Source: Borreliella californiensis (lineage in GTDB: Bacteria > Spirochaetota > Spirochaetia > Borreliales > Borreliaceae). From it: DNA of 64,000 nucleotides. Below the pieces are notes generated by a model, which ran no database searches, was not told where the DNA came from, and was given only the letters and a program-made list of their open reading frames with translations. Where the stretch lies: assembly GCF_014205885.1 (NCBI RefSeq), contig NZ_JACHFB010000003.1, positions 1 to 64,000 of the forward strand, in the 5' to 3' direction. Every line of letters begins with the position of its first letter. Position 1 is the first letter of the stretch. Position numbers and translations under genes: made by a program. Positions 52,430-63,554 of this stretch are shown one piece after another.

Positions 52430-52551
52430 TTATTTCTTTTAGAAAGACAAGATAAATTAAGTTTATTAGTATACTAATAAACTCTTATTATAATAAGAGT
52501 TTATTAGTATACTAATAAACTTAATTTATCTTGTCTTTCTAAAAGAAATAA
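52430..52551. repeat. Right hairpin telomere, read through on both strands
   Basis: A perfect palindrome has its axis between 52490 and 52491. The 20-bp box TTTATTAGTATACTAATAAA occurs on both sides (52462-52481 and 52500-52519). TAGTATA begins 14 nt from the axis (52491-52504 precede it), the same spacing as at the left end. The innermost bases differ from the left end (TAATAAGAG versus TAAAGATAA). It is the joined form cut by ResT. Confidence 0.95.
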
Positions 52552-52562
52552 ACGCTTTAAAA

Positions 52563-53366
52563 TCAATCAATTCCTAGTTTATCTTTCAATAACTCCAATT
52601 TTTCAGAATTCATACTAAGCTTATTTAAATCCAAAGCATTAATAATTACTGCTATCTCTTCACCAGAAAATCTCTTTCCCCTTAAAAAATGATTTTCAAA
52701 ACTGTTAAAGGACATAGGTACAATTTCTTTTACTATACTTATCAATGCTTTAGCATATTCTCGCATTTCTTTTGGTGAATTCTCTTTAATTTCTTTTGGA
52801 CTGTCTAAGGCCAATCTCAATTTAATAAAATGAAAAAGATTATTTAAATCAATTTGCCAATACCATTCAGTATATAAACTTAAGGGCAAAACTATTCTTG
52901 AGAGTTCTTTTGGAATATTAGAATTGATCATATCTTGATAAAGCTCATAAGAATGTTTTTGATGATGTTTTATTTTATCTGATAAACTTTTTTCCAAAGA
53001 CTTAAATTCTCTTTTGGATTTATTACCACCAAAAATTTGGCACTTTAAATCTTCTTCTAAAGGAACATAAAATTCCTCTCTTGCCAAGCTGTAGCATCCA
53101 GAAACTTCATTAATCCTTGCGGTTCTATGCCTCATCCATTGCCTTGCAATAAATATTGGGGCTTTCACATGAAATGTAAAAACTACCTGCTCCAATGGGC
53201 TTGTGTGCCCATTTCTTATTAAATAATCAATAAGTTCCTCATCTTTTCTTTTAACGCTCTCTCCTCGATAAGAAATCCTTGCTGCCTTAACTATTCTCTT
53301 ATCATCTCCCATAAAATCAATAAGCTTTAAAAACCCATTATCCAAAATTTTATATTCTTTATTCAA
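52563..53366 (-). CDS. thyX: ThyX (mirror copy)
   Basis: Same 267-residue protein as 51615-52418, read again past the right hairpin. Identical in every residue; see that entry for motifs. Confidence 0.9.
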   Translation of the reverse strand: MNKEYKILDNGFLKLIDFMGDDKRIVKAARISYRGESVKRKDEELIDYLIRNGHTSPLEQVVFTFHVKAPIFIARQWMRHRTARINEVSGCYSLAREEFYVPLEEDLKCQIFGGNKSKREFKSLEKSLSDKIKHHQKHSYELYQDMINSNIPKELSRIVLPLSLYTEWYWQIDLNNLFHFIKLRLALDSPKEIKENSPKEMREYAKALISIVKEIVPMSFNSFENHFLRGKRFSGEEIAVIINALDLNKLSMNSEKLELLKDKLGID

Positions 53367-53583
53367 AAATTGATCTCCTTGTTTAAAGCAAATTTATTAA
53401 CTTTTTAAGAATGTAATTATTCAAGCGAATATTTAGAATATAAATATTATATCATAAACGGTCTTAATAAGGAGGGCTTAATATTGACTTAGCAAAAAAA
53501 TAAAAAAAAGGCAGAAACTATATAATTAGCTTCAAACCTTTTTGCTCTAACCCCTAATTATTTATAAAATTTGTATAATCTAA

Positions 53584-54405
53584 CTATCTCATATATAAAG
53601 AAATGGTCATTACTTTTGTAAGATCTCTTGCACCTTGAACTACCTTAACAACATTAGAAATAGCCTTTGCAACATCTTTTTTTGCTACTGCTTGATCCTT
53701 ATTTGCTGGATTTAAACCATTAACCATATTGAGAACTTTTTGAGCCTCTTGAACTGTTTCATCTAAAGCCCTTTCAGAAGCCATTAAAGTTTCTTTAACT
53801 TGCTCTACTTTGGCAAATTCTTCTTTTGTCAATTCTAAATCCTTATTATTTGGAGATTTATTTGACATTATTTGTTTCTCTATTAAAAATGTTGCTTCAC
53901 CGGCAACAGAAACAGCCTTTTGAGTTTCTTGAACGGCCTTTTTAGACATTTCAACAACCTTGTTTGCATCCTCAGCAACTATTCCTGAACACTTTGCCAC
54001 AATAGTTGCTTCTTGTGATGCTACAACAACTCCCTTGGCAACATCTGAGATTAAAGACATTGACCCTACAAACTTTTTAACTACCGCTGCATCATTTGAT
54101 TCTACCAACTCAAGAGATGACTCTCTAACTCCCTCTAATTTACTAGAAACATCTTCGCTTACCTTGCTAATAGTATCTAGAGCTTGATTAACCTGATCTT
54201 TTTGATCTAATTTTTTGCCATCCTTTTGATCCAAGCTTTTGTCATCTTTTTGATCCAAGCTTTTGTCATCCTTTTGATCTGGTTGTTCTAAAACATTGGG
54301 TTGGGGATTGAAAATATTTACATTGTTAGAATCTGCAAACACATTTAAATTTACAAATCCAAACAATAATCCGTTAATTATTAAATTGCTAAATATTTTA
54401 GCCAT
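53584..54405 (-). CDS. oms28: Oms28 (mirror copy)
   Basis: Mirror of 50576-51397 with identical translation, including the three 8-residue repeats (about 54208-54279). Confidence 0.9.
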   Translation of the reverse strand: MAKIFSNLIINGLLFGFVNLNVFADSNNVNIFNPQPNVLEQPDQKDDKSLDQKDDKSLDQKDGKKLDQKDQVNQALDTISKVSEDVSSKLEGVRESSLELVESNDAAVVKKFVGSMSLISDVAKGVVVASQEATIVAKCSGIVAEDANKVVEMSKKAVQETQKAVSVAGEATFLIEKQIMSNKSPNNKDLELTKEEFAKVEQVKETLMASERALDETVQEAQKVLNMVNGLNPANKDQAVAKKDVAKAISNVVKVVQGARDLTKVMTISLYMR

Positions 54406-54928
54406 TGTTAATTCTCCTTATTTAAACATTTATTTTTAATATTTTAAAACATAACTAAATTAGAATCAATATATATTTGTATAAAAACATATAATTAACT
54501 TTTTTAATTAAGAATGGCTTTAAAAGCAAAAGACTTTTAACAAAGATTAACACCTAGAATTTAGATTAAAATGGGGAGAATGGTGTTATTTTATAATATT
54601 TAGATTTATTATTTATTATAAAATAACACATGAAAAATATAATGCAATCATCAGCAAAAACAAGACTATTGATAAATATCTTTAAAATTCAAAAAACATA
54701 GAAAGTATAACATCAATTTAATTACAATTGCTAACAAATTTAAAAACCAAACGGAAACATTTTAGGCTTCTTTTAAGAATATTTTAAACGTTTTACTTAT
54801 TAAATTTTATTTAAAATAAATAAAACAAACATTGAAAATTAAAAAAATTGAAATACATTTATATTAGAAATCAAAAATATTGAGCTTGCCAAATAAAACT
54901 AATGATAATTTTTTTTAAGGATTACGTT

Positions 54929-55816
54929 TTGAAAAAAAACACAATTTGGAAAATATTAAAACTGTTTCAAATAACTTTACTGGTCTCATGTTCTTTTTAT
55001 TCTAAATCAAACAACACAGAAGCAACAGGTGAATTGCAACCACCCCCCATTGGAGTTAAAAGCTTTGGCACTGATGAGAAAGCAGAAAATCTTAAAAAGA
55101 TCGATATCCAAAATTTACAACAAAGCCAGCACCTAAAAGATGAAAAAGAAACGATAATTAAAAAAATTGCACAAGAATTTGATGAGAATGAAAAATTAAT
55201 TAACAAAATAGGGCCAAATATAGAGATATTTACTCAAAAAATAAACTCAGATATTCCAAAAATCGAACCTATTGATCAATTTGGAATAAACAAAACCACA
55301 TTCCCAGAAAACAAAGAGACGTATATTGATTTTATGTTAAAAGACAGTCGATTTAGAAAATTATTTTACTCATCTTTAAATTATGATGAAAATAAAATCA
55401 AAAAAATAGCAAAAATACTTGCACAAACATCAAGCTCATCTGGATACCATTATAGACTTATTAACTCAATTTTTTGGACAGGATTTAAAATCCAAGAATC
55501 ATTCGAAAAAACTGTTAAGATTTTAACCAAAGACGAGCAAAGACACCTAATGTTCAACTTTAGAACAAAAACAGTAAAAGAGATTCAAGAAAATTTTGAA
55601 AAACTAATACAAGAGAGAAATTCTTGGATAAAAACCATAGATAACATTATTTGGGAATATGACAACAATACGGGGGGAGCCAAAGCTGATGGAAACATTC
55701 TAGGAGAAATAATAAGGCTTGGATACGAATATAACTTCAATCCACATGAAAGTATGCAAATTTTATACAATATTGAAACGATGCTAAAAACCTGTTGTGA
55801 CCACATACACTACTAA
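54929..55816 (+). CDS. BBA73-like lipoprotein (mirror copy)
   Basis: Mirror of 49165-50052. TTG 54929 after TTAAGGATTACG is the preferred start here too. Confidence 0.83.
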   Translation: MKKNTIWKILKLFQITLLVSCSFYSKSNNTEATGELQPPPIGVKSFGTDEKAENLKKIDIQNLQQSQHLKDEKETIIKKIAQEFDENEKLINKIGPNIEIFTQKINSDIPKIEPIDQFGINKTTFPENKETYIDFMLKDSRFRKLFYSSLNYDENKIKKIAKILAQTSSSSGYHYRLINSIFWTGFKIQESFEKTVKILTKDEQRHLMFNFRTKTVKEIQENFEKLIQERNSWIKTIDNIIWEYDNNTGGAKADGNILGEIIRLGYEYNFNPHESMQILYNIETMLKTCCDHIHY

Positions 55817-56022
55817 TTAGTGGTGTATGTATTGGTGTGAATTAAAGGGGGATTAAAAATATTGAAAAACCTTTAAAAAATTAAAAACGTAAAATAGAAA
55901 TTTAATTTTTTAATATTAAATAATAATATTGTTATTCGGCGGATCTGTAATACGACTATATTATTTTGTATTAAAATCAATAACATTAATTTTAACTTAT
56001 AAATATGTATAAGGGGATTATT

Positions 56023-56046
56023 TTGACAAAAACTAAGCTAATTTAA
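56023..56046 (+). pseudogene. Stump of deleted PFam54 gene (mirror copy)
   Basis: Mirror of 48935-48958; reads MTKTKLI then TAA on the plus strand after AAGGGG. Confidence 0.6.
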
Positions 56047-56310
56047 TGAATTAAAAAAATAATATAAGCAACAATAGATGTTGCACTTGATATTTTTTTG
56101 AAAAAGAGAAGTTAATTCTTCTCTTTTTTTTTAGGCTCACAATCTAAATACAAATAAATCTAAATAAATCTAAACTAAAACACAACAATAAATTTAATCT
56201 TTAATTCTTAAATAATAATGTTGTTATTTGACAATTATTGAAATATAGTTATTATTATTATTTTATATTAGAATTAATTAATAATAGTTCTAATTTATAA
56301 GGAGAGTATT

Positions 56311-57126
56311 TTGACAAAAGCTAAACTAAACATAACCAAACTTAATATTATTACAATGATATTAACTTTAATTTGCATCTCATGTGCACCTTTTAACAAA
56401 ATAGATCCCAAAGCAACTGAAAACACTAAGCTTAAAAAAACCGCTAAGCTAAACAAAGTTGCTAATTTAAAAAACACCACCAATCCGGGGGAAAATATTC
56501 AAAATTTTTTTAAAGACGAATCTGAAGACTTTAGCCCTTCTGATCAAAAATTTATGGAAACTATAGACTCAAAATTAAAAGAAATGGGAAAGAAGCTAAA
56601 AGATCAAAACAATAAAGAAAGTACACAAATTGATACAATGACTAAAGAAGAATCCAGTCTCTTAGATCCTTATATTGGTGCTAATTCTGCACTAGCTAAC
56701 GAAGATGAAAAAATACTTTTAAAAAGAATCCTTTATTCATCTTTAGATTATAAAAAAGAAAATATAGAGACATTAAAAGAAATTCTTGAAATACTTATAT
56801 GTAATATCAAAATCGACTCTAAAATTGCTGCAAACTTCCTTTATCGCACAGCTCTGGGCATTCAACAACAACTAGAAAGTCACTTAAAATTAATAAATGA
56901 AAAACTAGACACTCAAAGCAAAGAAGATTCAAAAGAAGATTTAAAAGCATTGCTAGTACAAACAGAATCTAGCTTACAGCTAAAAGAAAGGTTTAAAAAA
57001 AACTTAAACGAAACTATTGAAGCTTACAATAAAAATACTAGCAACATTCAAAATGATGTGAAAATACTAGCAGAACATTTTCATCAATATTACAAAGACT
57101 TTAATGCTTTAAAAGCTATCTCTTAA
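56311..57126 (+). CDS. Third CspA-like lipoprotein (mirror copy)
   Basis: Mirror of 47855-48670, identical 271-residue translation, TTG start after AAGGAGAG. Confidence 0.75.
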   Translation: MTKAKLNITKLNIITMILTLICISCAPFNKIDPKATENTKLKKTAKLNKVANLKNTTNPGENIQNFFKDESEDFSPSDQKFMETIDSKLKEMGKKLKDQNNKESTQIDTMTKEESSLLDPYIGANSALANEDEKILLKRILYSSLDYKKENIETLKEILEILICNIKIDSKIAANFLYRTALGIQQQLESHLKLINEKLDTQSKEDSKEDLKALLVQTESSLQLKERFKKNLNETIEAYNKNTSNIQNDVKILAEHFHQYYKDFNALKAIS

Positions 57127-57366
57127 TAATCGTTAAGAAAAAAAATAATATGTTGCACTTGATATTTTAAAAGAGAAGTTAATTCTTCTCTTTTTTTTTA
57201 CGCTCACAATCTAAATCTAAATAAATCCAAACTAAAACACAACAATAAATTTAATCTTTAATTATTAAATAATAATGTTGTTATTTTACAATTATTGAAA
57301 TATAGTTATATTATTATTTTGTACTAGAATTAATTAATAATAATTCTAATTTATAAGGAGAGTATT

Positions 57367-58098
57367 TTGACAATATCTAAACTAAATTTAATTAAGCTTA
57401 ATATCATTACAATGATATTAACTTTAATTTGCATCTCGTGCACTGCTAATCCAATTGCCTCCAAAGCAAATGAAAACACTATATCAAAAAACAACACCAA
57501 TCTAGAAGAAAATACCCAAAATTTTGAAACTACAATCTCAGAATTAAAAACAATGAGCAAGAGTCTGGAAGATCAAAAAAATGAAGAAAGTACACAAATA
57601 GCTAAAATTGCTAATGAAGAACTTGATTTCCTAGACACTTTTAAAGTTAGTTCCCGCGAGTGTATTGATAAAAATCAACGAATGCAAACAAAAAGAATGA
57701 TTTATTCATCTTTAGATTATAAAAAAGAAAATATAGAGACATTAAAAAAAATTCTTGAAACACTTAGAGAAAATCCCGAACACCAAAACACAGCTGTAAG
57801 ATTGGTTACTCTACCATGGAGCATTCAATTCAAAATAGAAAATCTTCAATTCAAAATAGAAAATCATTTAGCATCAATACAAAATAAAATAAACAATTTA
57901 AACCAAGAAAAATCCACATTATTACTAATGGAAGTAAAATATAACCTACAGCTAAAAGAAAGGTTTAAAAAAACCTTAAACGAAACTATTGAAGCTTACA
58001 ATAACAATACTAACAAGATTAAAAATGATGTGAAAATGCTAGCAGAACACGTGAATAAATATTACGAAAACTCTAATTCTTTAAAACCTATCTCCTAA
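57367..58098 (+). CDS. Duplicate CspA-like lipoprotein (mirror copy)
   Basis: Mirror of 46883-47614, identical 243-residue translation; the internal 21-bp duplication lies at about 57826-57867. Confidence 0.78.
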   Translation: MTISKLNLIKLNIITMILTLICISCTANPIASKANENTISKNNTNLEENTQNFETTISELKTMSKSLEDQKNEESTQIAKIANEELDFLDTFKVSSRECIDKNQRMQTKRMIYSSLDYKKENIETLKKILETLRENPEHQNTAVRLVTLPWSIQFKIENLQFKIENHLASIQNKINNLNQEKSTLLLMEVKYNLQLKERFKKTLNETIEAYNNNTNKIKNDVKMLAEHVNKYYENSNSLKPIS

Positions 58099-58345
58099 TA
58101 ATCTTAAGAAAAAAATAATATGTTGCACTTGATATTTTAAAAGAGAAGTTAATTCTTCTCTTTTTTTTTAGGCTCATAATCTAAATCTAAATAAATCTAA
58201 ATAAATCCAAACAAAATACAACAATAAATTTAATCTTTAATTATTAATTAATAATGTTGTTATTTTACAATTATTGAAATATAGTTATATTATTATTTTG
58301 TACTAGAATTAATTAATAATAATTCTAATTTATAAGGAGAGTATT

Positions 58346-59110
58346 TTGACAATATCTAAACTAAATTTAATTAAGCTTAATACCATTGCAATGATATTAA
58401 CTTTAATTTGCATCTCATGCACTGCTAATCCAATTGCCTCCAAAGCCAATGAAAACACTATATCAAAAAACAACATTAATACAAAAAAACCCAACAATCT
58501 AGAAGAAAATACCCAAAATTTTGAAGATGACCCTAGAAATCCAAAGTCTTCCTATCAAAATTTTGAAACTACAATCTCAGAATTAAAAGCAATGGGCAAG
58601 AATCTGGAAAACCAAAAAAATGAAGAAAGTACACAAATAGCTAAAATTGCTAATGAAGTTGATTTCCTAGAAACTTTTAAAGTTGGTCCCTACGACATTA
58701 TTGTTGAAGATCAACAAATGCAAACAAAAAGAATAATTTATTCATCTTTAGATTACAATAAAGAAAAAATAGAGACATTAAAAGAAATTCTTGAAACACT
58801 TAGAGATAATCCCAAACACCAAAACACAGCTTTAAGATTGGTTACTCTACCATGGAGCATTCAATTCAAAATAGAAAATCATTTGGCATCAATACAAAAT
58901 AGAGTAAACAATTTAAACCAAAAAGAATCCACATTATTACTAATGGAAGCAAAATCTAACCTACAGCTAAAAGAAAGGTTTAAAAAAACCTTAAACGAAA
59001 CTCTTGAGATTTACAACAATACTAACAAGATTAAAAATGATGTGGAAATGCTAGCAGAACACGTGAATCAATATTACAAAGAATATTATTCTTTAAAACC
59101 TATCTCCTAA
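58346..59110 (+). CDS. cspA: CspA orthologue candidate (mirror copy)
   Basis: Mirror of 45871-46635, identical 254-residue translation. Confidence 0.7.
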   Translation: MTISKLNLIKLNTIAMILTLICISCTANPIASKANENTISKNNINTKKPNNLEENTQNFEDDPRNPKSSYQNFETTISELKAMGKNLENQKNEESTQIAKIANEVDFLETFKVGPYDIIVEDQQMQTKRIIYSSLDYNKEKIETLKEILETLRDNPKHQNTALRLVTLPWSIQFKIENHLASIQNRVNNLNQKESTLLLMEAKSNLQLKERFKKTLNETLEIYNNTNKIKNDVEMLAEHVNQYYKEYYSLKPIS

Positions 59111-59471
59111 TAATCTTAAGAAAAAAATAATATGTTGCACTTGATATTTTAAAAGAGAAGTTAATTCTTCTCTTTTTTTTTAGGCTCATAATCTAAATCT
59201 AAATAAATCTAAACTAAAACACAACGATATTTTTCTATTTTTATAAGAGTTTAAATTTATACTTTAAATAATTTGATATACATTTGTAATATGTAAAATA
59301 ACAAGATCAAGCAGCAGAAAAATAAAAAAGAGTGAAAGACTTTGATCTTTTTTATTTATATTTATTGATTATTCTATAATTTGAACTAAGTTTTTAATAA
59401 TTAATAATTAATTTTAAATTTTAATTAATTTTGATTATTAAAATTCATTAAAAAGAAATCGAGGAATTATT

Positions 59472-60707
59472 TTGAAAATCAAATCATTAATGCCTTTAAA
59501 GCTCCTGGGATTGTTTTTGTTTTCTTGCACAATTGATGCTAATCTAAATGAAGATTATAAAAGCAAAGTAAAAGGAATGCTCAATAGAACAACAGATGAT
59601 CAAGAAACAGCAGATGTTAATACAAAATCAAATACTGCAAAAAATATACCAATAGCTGATACAGTAGCAGCGGAGCTGAAAAAACAAGAACAAGCAGCAG
59701 CACAAGCTACAGCAGCCAAAGGATTGCAAAATCAAACAGAAGCAGAACAAACTCTGCAATTACAATCCTTCGGGCTTAAAGTAGATTTATCACATCTGCC
59801 AAAACCAACAAATACAAACATAAACCTACCTCAAACAAAGGTAGTGACAACAACAGCCGCAACCGTTGCACCGCCAAAACAAATAAAACCTATTCAAGTG
59901 GTTAAAAATGTGCCCAAGAGTACAAGAACTTTTAACAACAAAAATAGCAGTATACCAACATTTGCCTTAAGTTACAGCTTTAGTCAACCAACAAATTCAA
60001 GCCTTGCTGTACAAACAACAACATCTTCTGGCAATAGCAGTAAATTACAAACATTAAAAAATGAACTTATTAGAACAGTTTCTGTAGAAAAAAATAAAAC
60101 ACAAAACAACTTTGGATTTAGAGAAACTTATGATCAATTTAAAATGAAAGATTCTGCATTTGAGCTACTAGATGTTATTTCAAGTGCTAAAGTTTTTGAC
60201 AGAAGTTACGCACCGCAGCTTAACTCCAACACACCAGAAGCAGAAAATGAAAGAAATAAATTCTACGCACTTATGGATTTTGATCAAAACAAAACTGAAC
60301 AATTTGGATCAATAATGGAAACTCTTTACAATGAGAATCAAAATCATAGCTTAATAAGAGAATTAATAATATCAGGACTTGGAATACAAATTTCTCTTGA
60401 GCTTGCACTAGAAGAAATAGATAACAAAATTAAACTCTTTAACCAGGACTACTTAAACACTAAAATTAACAGCTTTGATTTTACCTTTAAGCTAAAAGAG
60501 CTTAAATCAAAGCTAAATCAAATTTTATCTAAAAGAGACGAATGGTCAAGACAAGCTGATGGGCTTATTGCTAATGCAAACTCTAATTCAAACTTAAGCG
60601 ATTCTAAATCTTTAGCAGAGTACATTCAAAACAAGTATCTAGATAACATGCAAAATGCTCGACAGTCTGTTCTTGAAACATACATTAGCATAACAGAGCT
60701 CAAATAG
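59472..60707 (+). CDS. BBA66-like lipoprotein (mirror copy)
   Basis: Mirror of 44274-45509, identical 411-residue translation. Confidence 0.85.
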   Translation: MKIKSLMPLKLLGLFLFSCTIDANLNEDYKSKVKGMLNRTTDDQETADVNTKSNTAKNIPIADTVAAELKKQEQAAAQATAAKGLQNQTEAEQTLQLQSFGLKVDLSHLPKPTNTNINLPQTKVVTTTAATVAPPKQIKPIQVVKNVPKSTRTFNNKNSSIPTFALSYSFSQPTNSSLAVQTTTSSGNSSKLQTLKNELIRTVSVEKNKTQNNFGFRETYDQFKMKDSAFELLDVISSAKVFDRSYAPQLNSNTPEAENERNKFYALMDFDQNKTEQFGSIMETLYNENQNHSLIRELIISGLGIQISLELALEEIDNKIKLFNQDYLNTKINSFDFTFKLKELKSKLNQILSKRDEWSRQADGLIANANSNSNLSDSKSLAEYIQNKYLDNMQNARQSVLETYISITELK

Positions 60708-60878
60708 TTTATTTAAAAAACTAAAATAAACTATTTTACAACTATTTAATCAAAAGAAGAGATCTGGACTCTTCTTTTTTTTTTATTGTTCTATTTTAAA
60801 TTTGAACTAAATTTAAATCATTAAGTATTAATTTTAAATAATTAAAATTACTTAAAATTTTTATTAAAGGATTAAATT

Positions 60879-61742
60879 TTGAATAAAACGAAATTATCAA
60901 TATTTATAACATTAGGGATAATGACACTTTTCTCTTGCGATCTAAACAATAAAGACAATAAAACCAAAGTAGCAAGCTTTACAGAAACAAAATACGATAA
61001 ATTAAATCCTCAAAAAGACGAAAAAAAAGAAACAAAAAAACAAGAACCTCAACGATCAACAAAAGAATTAAAAGTTTCAAACAAAGGAGAAGCAGATCTA
61101 ATTGACAAGCTCTTTGAGATTTTAGCAAGAGAAATGACAATAATAAAAAAAGAAAAACTTCAAACGGAAATACCTAGCCAATTTGGACTAAAAAATAGTA
61201 TGTTTGAATTACTTAATGTTTACAAAATTGACACCCAAAATGGCACAAGGCTTCAAGAAAAAATGAACTCAGGGCTTGCAGAATCTCAAAAAATGAGAAG
61301 ACAATTTTATTCATCACTAAGCTACAACACCACTGATATTTTTAATTTAGCAGAGATTGTAAACAAGCTTTACAAAGACCCAAAAGCCCACGATACAATA
61401 AAAAAAATATCAGGGGGCATACGAATTCAGCAAGGATTTGAAGTTGCGCTTGAAGACTTGGCAATTAACATGGACAAGCTAAAAGAAAAAGATTTTAATA
61501 AAAAAACTTTAGAAAAAATTTATAATTTAATTGTTGATTTAATCTTAATAAAAAAAGAATGGCTTAGCACAATAGAAACATTGATTAAAAGCTCAAATGC
61601 TACCTTGGAGCTACAATACAATACAGAAAAGCTAAACGACCACATCGAGCAACTATATAAAGACACTATGATTTCTCTTTGTTTGAAATCCGAGCAAACA
61701 TTAATTTCTTTAGATACATTATTTAAATTGAATAATAATTAA
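60879..61742 (+). CDS. BBA65-like lipoprotein (mirror copy)
   Basis: Mirror of 43239-44102, identical 287-residue translation; its terminator reappears at 61772-61793. Confidence 0.82.
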   Translation: MNKTKLSIFITLGIMTLFSCDLNNKDNKTKVASFTETKYDKLNPQKDEKKETKKQEPQRSTKELKVSNKGEADLIDKLFEILAREMTIIKKEKLQTEIPSQFGLKNSMFELLNVYKIDTQNGTRLQEKMNSGLAESQKMRRQFYSSLSYNTTDIFNLAEIVNKLYKDPKAHDTIKKISGGIRIQQGFEVALEDLAINMDKLKEKDFNKKTLEKIYNLIVDLILIKKEWLSTIETLIKSSNATLELQYNTEKLNDHIEQLYKDTMISLCLKSEQTLISLDTLFKLNNN

Positions 61743-61905
61743 AAATTATTAAAAAATAAAACCTTTTACCCAAAGAGAGCTTGCGCTCTCTTTTTTTTTG
61801 AATTCTTATTGCACAATAACAATTTTGAATTAAAGTTATTAATTGGGTAATTAAAATTATTAATTAATAATTAATTACTTAAAATTTTTATTGAAGGGTA
61901 ACATT

Positions 61906-62871
61906 TTGAAAAAAAATAAATTAATTGCAATATTTTTATTGCATATATTAACTGTGCTAATTTTGCTTTCTTGCTCTCTAGAGGTCAAAGACAGTAATGA
62001 AAATAAAAAGCATAAAAAAGAAAAATCAAATATCACAAAAAACGAAAATAATTCATTGAAAAATAAAAAGGTGTCTAAAAACGGCAAATCAAAAATAGAC
62101 AATCTGCTTATTGCCATTAATACTTTAAAAAATCCGCCAAAAATCGCAGCAAACAATAAAAAAAACCCAAATTCAGCAGCCTTAAAGCAAAAAAACAGTC
62201 CCAATGCTAATAATACTGCTCCAAAGCAAACAGTAGATCCAGAAGCCACAGAGCTAATACAAAAAATATTAGATAGATCTGAGAATATTATTCAAATAAG
62301 CGAAATTGATTCTTACAAGGGCGAGCCTGATGACCAATTTGGAATGAAAGCAGAAATATTTAGCAAAATATTTTTCAATGCAACCTCAACAGCGCATTTT
62401 GACGAAAATGAATTTGTAAGTGAAAGAAGAATGTTTTACACATCTTTAAACTTCAACGAAGGAAAAATTGTAGATCTTGGAAAAATTTTATCAAAACTCT
62501 CTCAAGACTCAAACTACAGAAACTTGGTTAAAGAAACCATTATAAACAGAGGTTTTGGCATTCAATTAGCAATGGAAGAAATAAGTGCAAAAATACTAGA
62601 TGTAAAAGACAAACTACAACAACTAAACAAAACTAATTTGAAAGCACTCTACTACGATTTTGAGAAACTTACAACACTTAAAGAAAAATGGCTAAAAGAC
62701 ACAGATGACCTTATTAATGAGTACAATACTAACCATGCCTTACAAACTGACATTTCAAAATTAAATGCCACCTTAAGATTAAAAAATTCAAGAGCTCAAT
62801 TTGCAGACATTCACGATATAATTTTGAATTTAATAAACACAACTACCAACATTCTTGCCCCAATTCAGTAA
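61906..62871 (+). CDS. BBA64-like P35 lipoprotein (mirror copy)
   Basis: Mirror of 42110-43075; TTG 61906 is chosen because GAAGGG (61893-61898) is well spaced for it and overlaps the alternative TTG at 61891. Confidence 0.85.
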   Translation: MKKNKLIAIFLLHILTVLILLSCSLEVKDSNENKKHKKEKSNITKNENNSLKNKKVSKNGKSKIDNLLIAINTLKNPPKIAANNKKNPNSAALKQKNSPNANNTAPKQTVDPEATELIQKILDRSENIIQISEIDSYKGEPDDQFGMKAEIFSKIFFNATSTAHFDENEFVSERRMFYTSLNFNEGKIVDLGKILSKLSQDSNYRNLVKETIINRGFGIQLAMEEISAKILDVKDKLQQLNKTNLKALYYDFEKLTTLKEKWLKDTDDLINEYNTNHALQTDISKLNATLRLKNSRAQFADIHDIILNLINTTTNILAPIQ

Positions 62872-63114
62872 TATTGGTTTTGCATTCAAAAAGGGATAGG
62901 GGTTTTAAAGCCCTCTCTCCCCTTTTTATATTTAATTTTAATATATTATTTTAATTTTTCTAAATAACAATAATAAATAATAAATAAAAATGCTTAACTT
63001 TTATTGAAGATTAAAATCCAAAAACTTTTTTAATAAAATTTATTAAAAAAGTTTTTTAAAATAGTTACTAGTATTGTATTTAACTTATTTAAATTAATTT
63101 AAAAGCAAATATTG

Positions 63115-63309
63115 TTACTTTTTCATTGGCTTTGTCATCGGTTTCATGCTTTTGTCTGGCATTGACTTCATCATATTTTTGTCTGACATTGGAGCTGTAA
63201 CTTTTGAATCTTCATCGCTAGTATTTTCCATCTCATCTGAAATTCTTGTAGTTTCGCAAGCAACAAATAATATTGCGCTTAAAAATATAGCGTACATTAA
63301 TTTTATCAT
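63115..63309 (-). CDS. lp6.6: Lp6.6 (mirror copy)
   Basis: Mirror of 41672-41866, identical 64-residue translation. Confidence 0.9.
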   Translation of the reverse strand: MIKLMYAIFLSAILFVACETTRISDEMENTSDEDSKVTAPMSDKNMMKSMPDKSMKPMTKPMKK

Positions 63310-63554
63310 TGTTTATTCTCCTTCTTTAGAACTTATATTATATTAAAATATAATCTTGAAATAATCAATATTAATTGGTTTTTTATTCTAAATAAAAAAA
63401 GTATTAAATAATTCACAAACTATTGATAAAATCCGTATAAAATGATATCTTATATAAATAAATTTGGACTGAGGAATAATTAAATATTTATATGTATACA
63501 ACTTTAAATATTTAAAAAATAATTTAAATAAATTTAATATTACAAGAGATAAAT

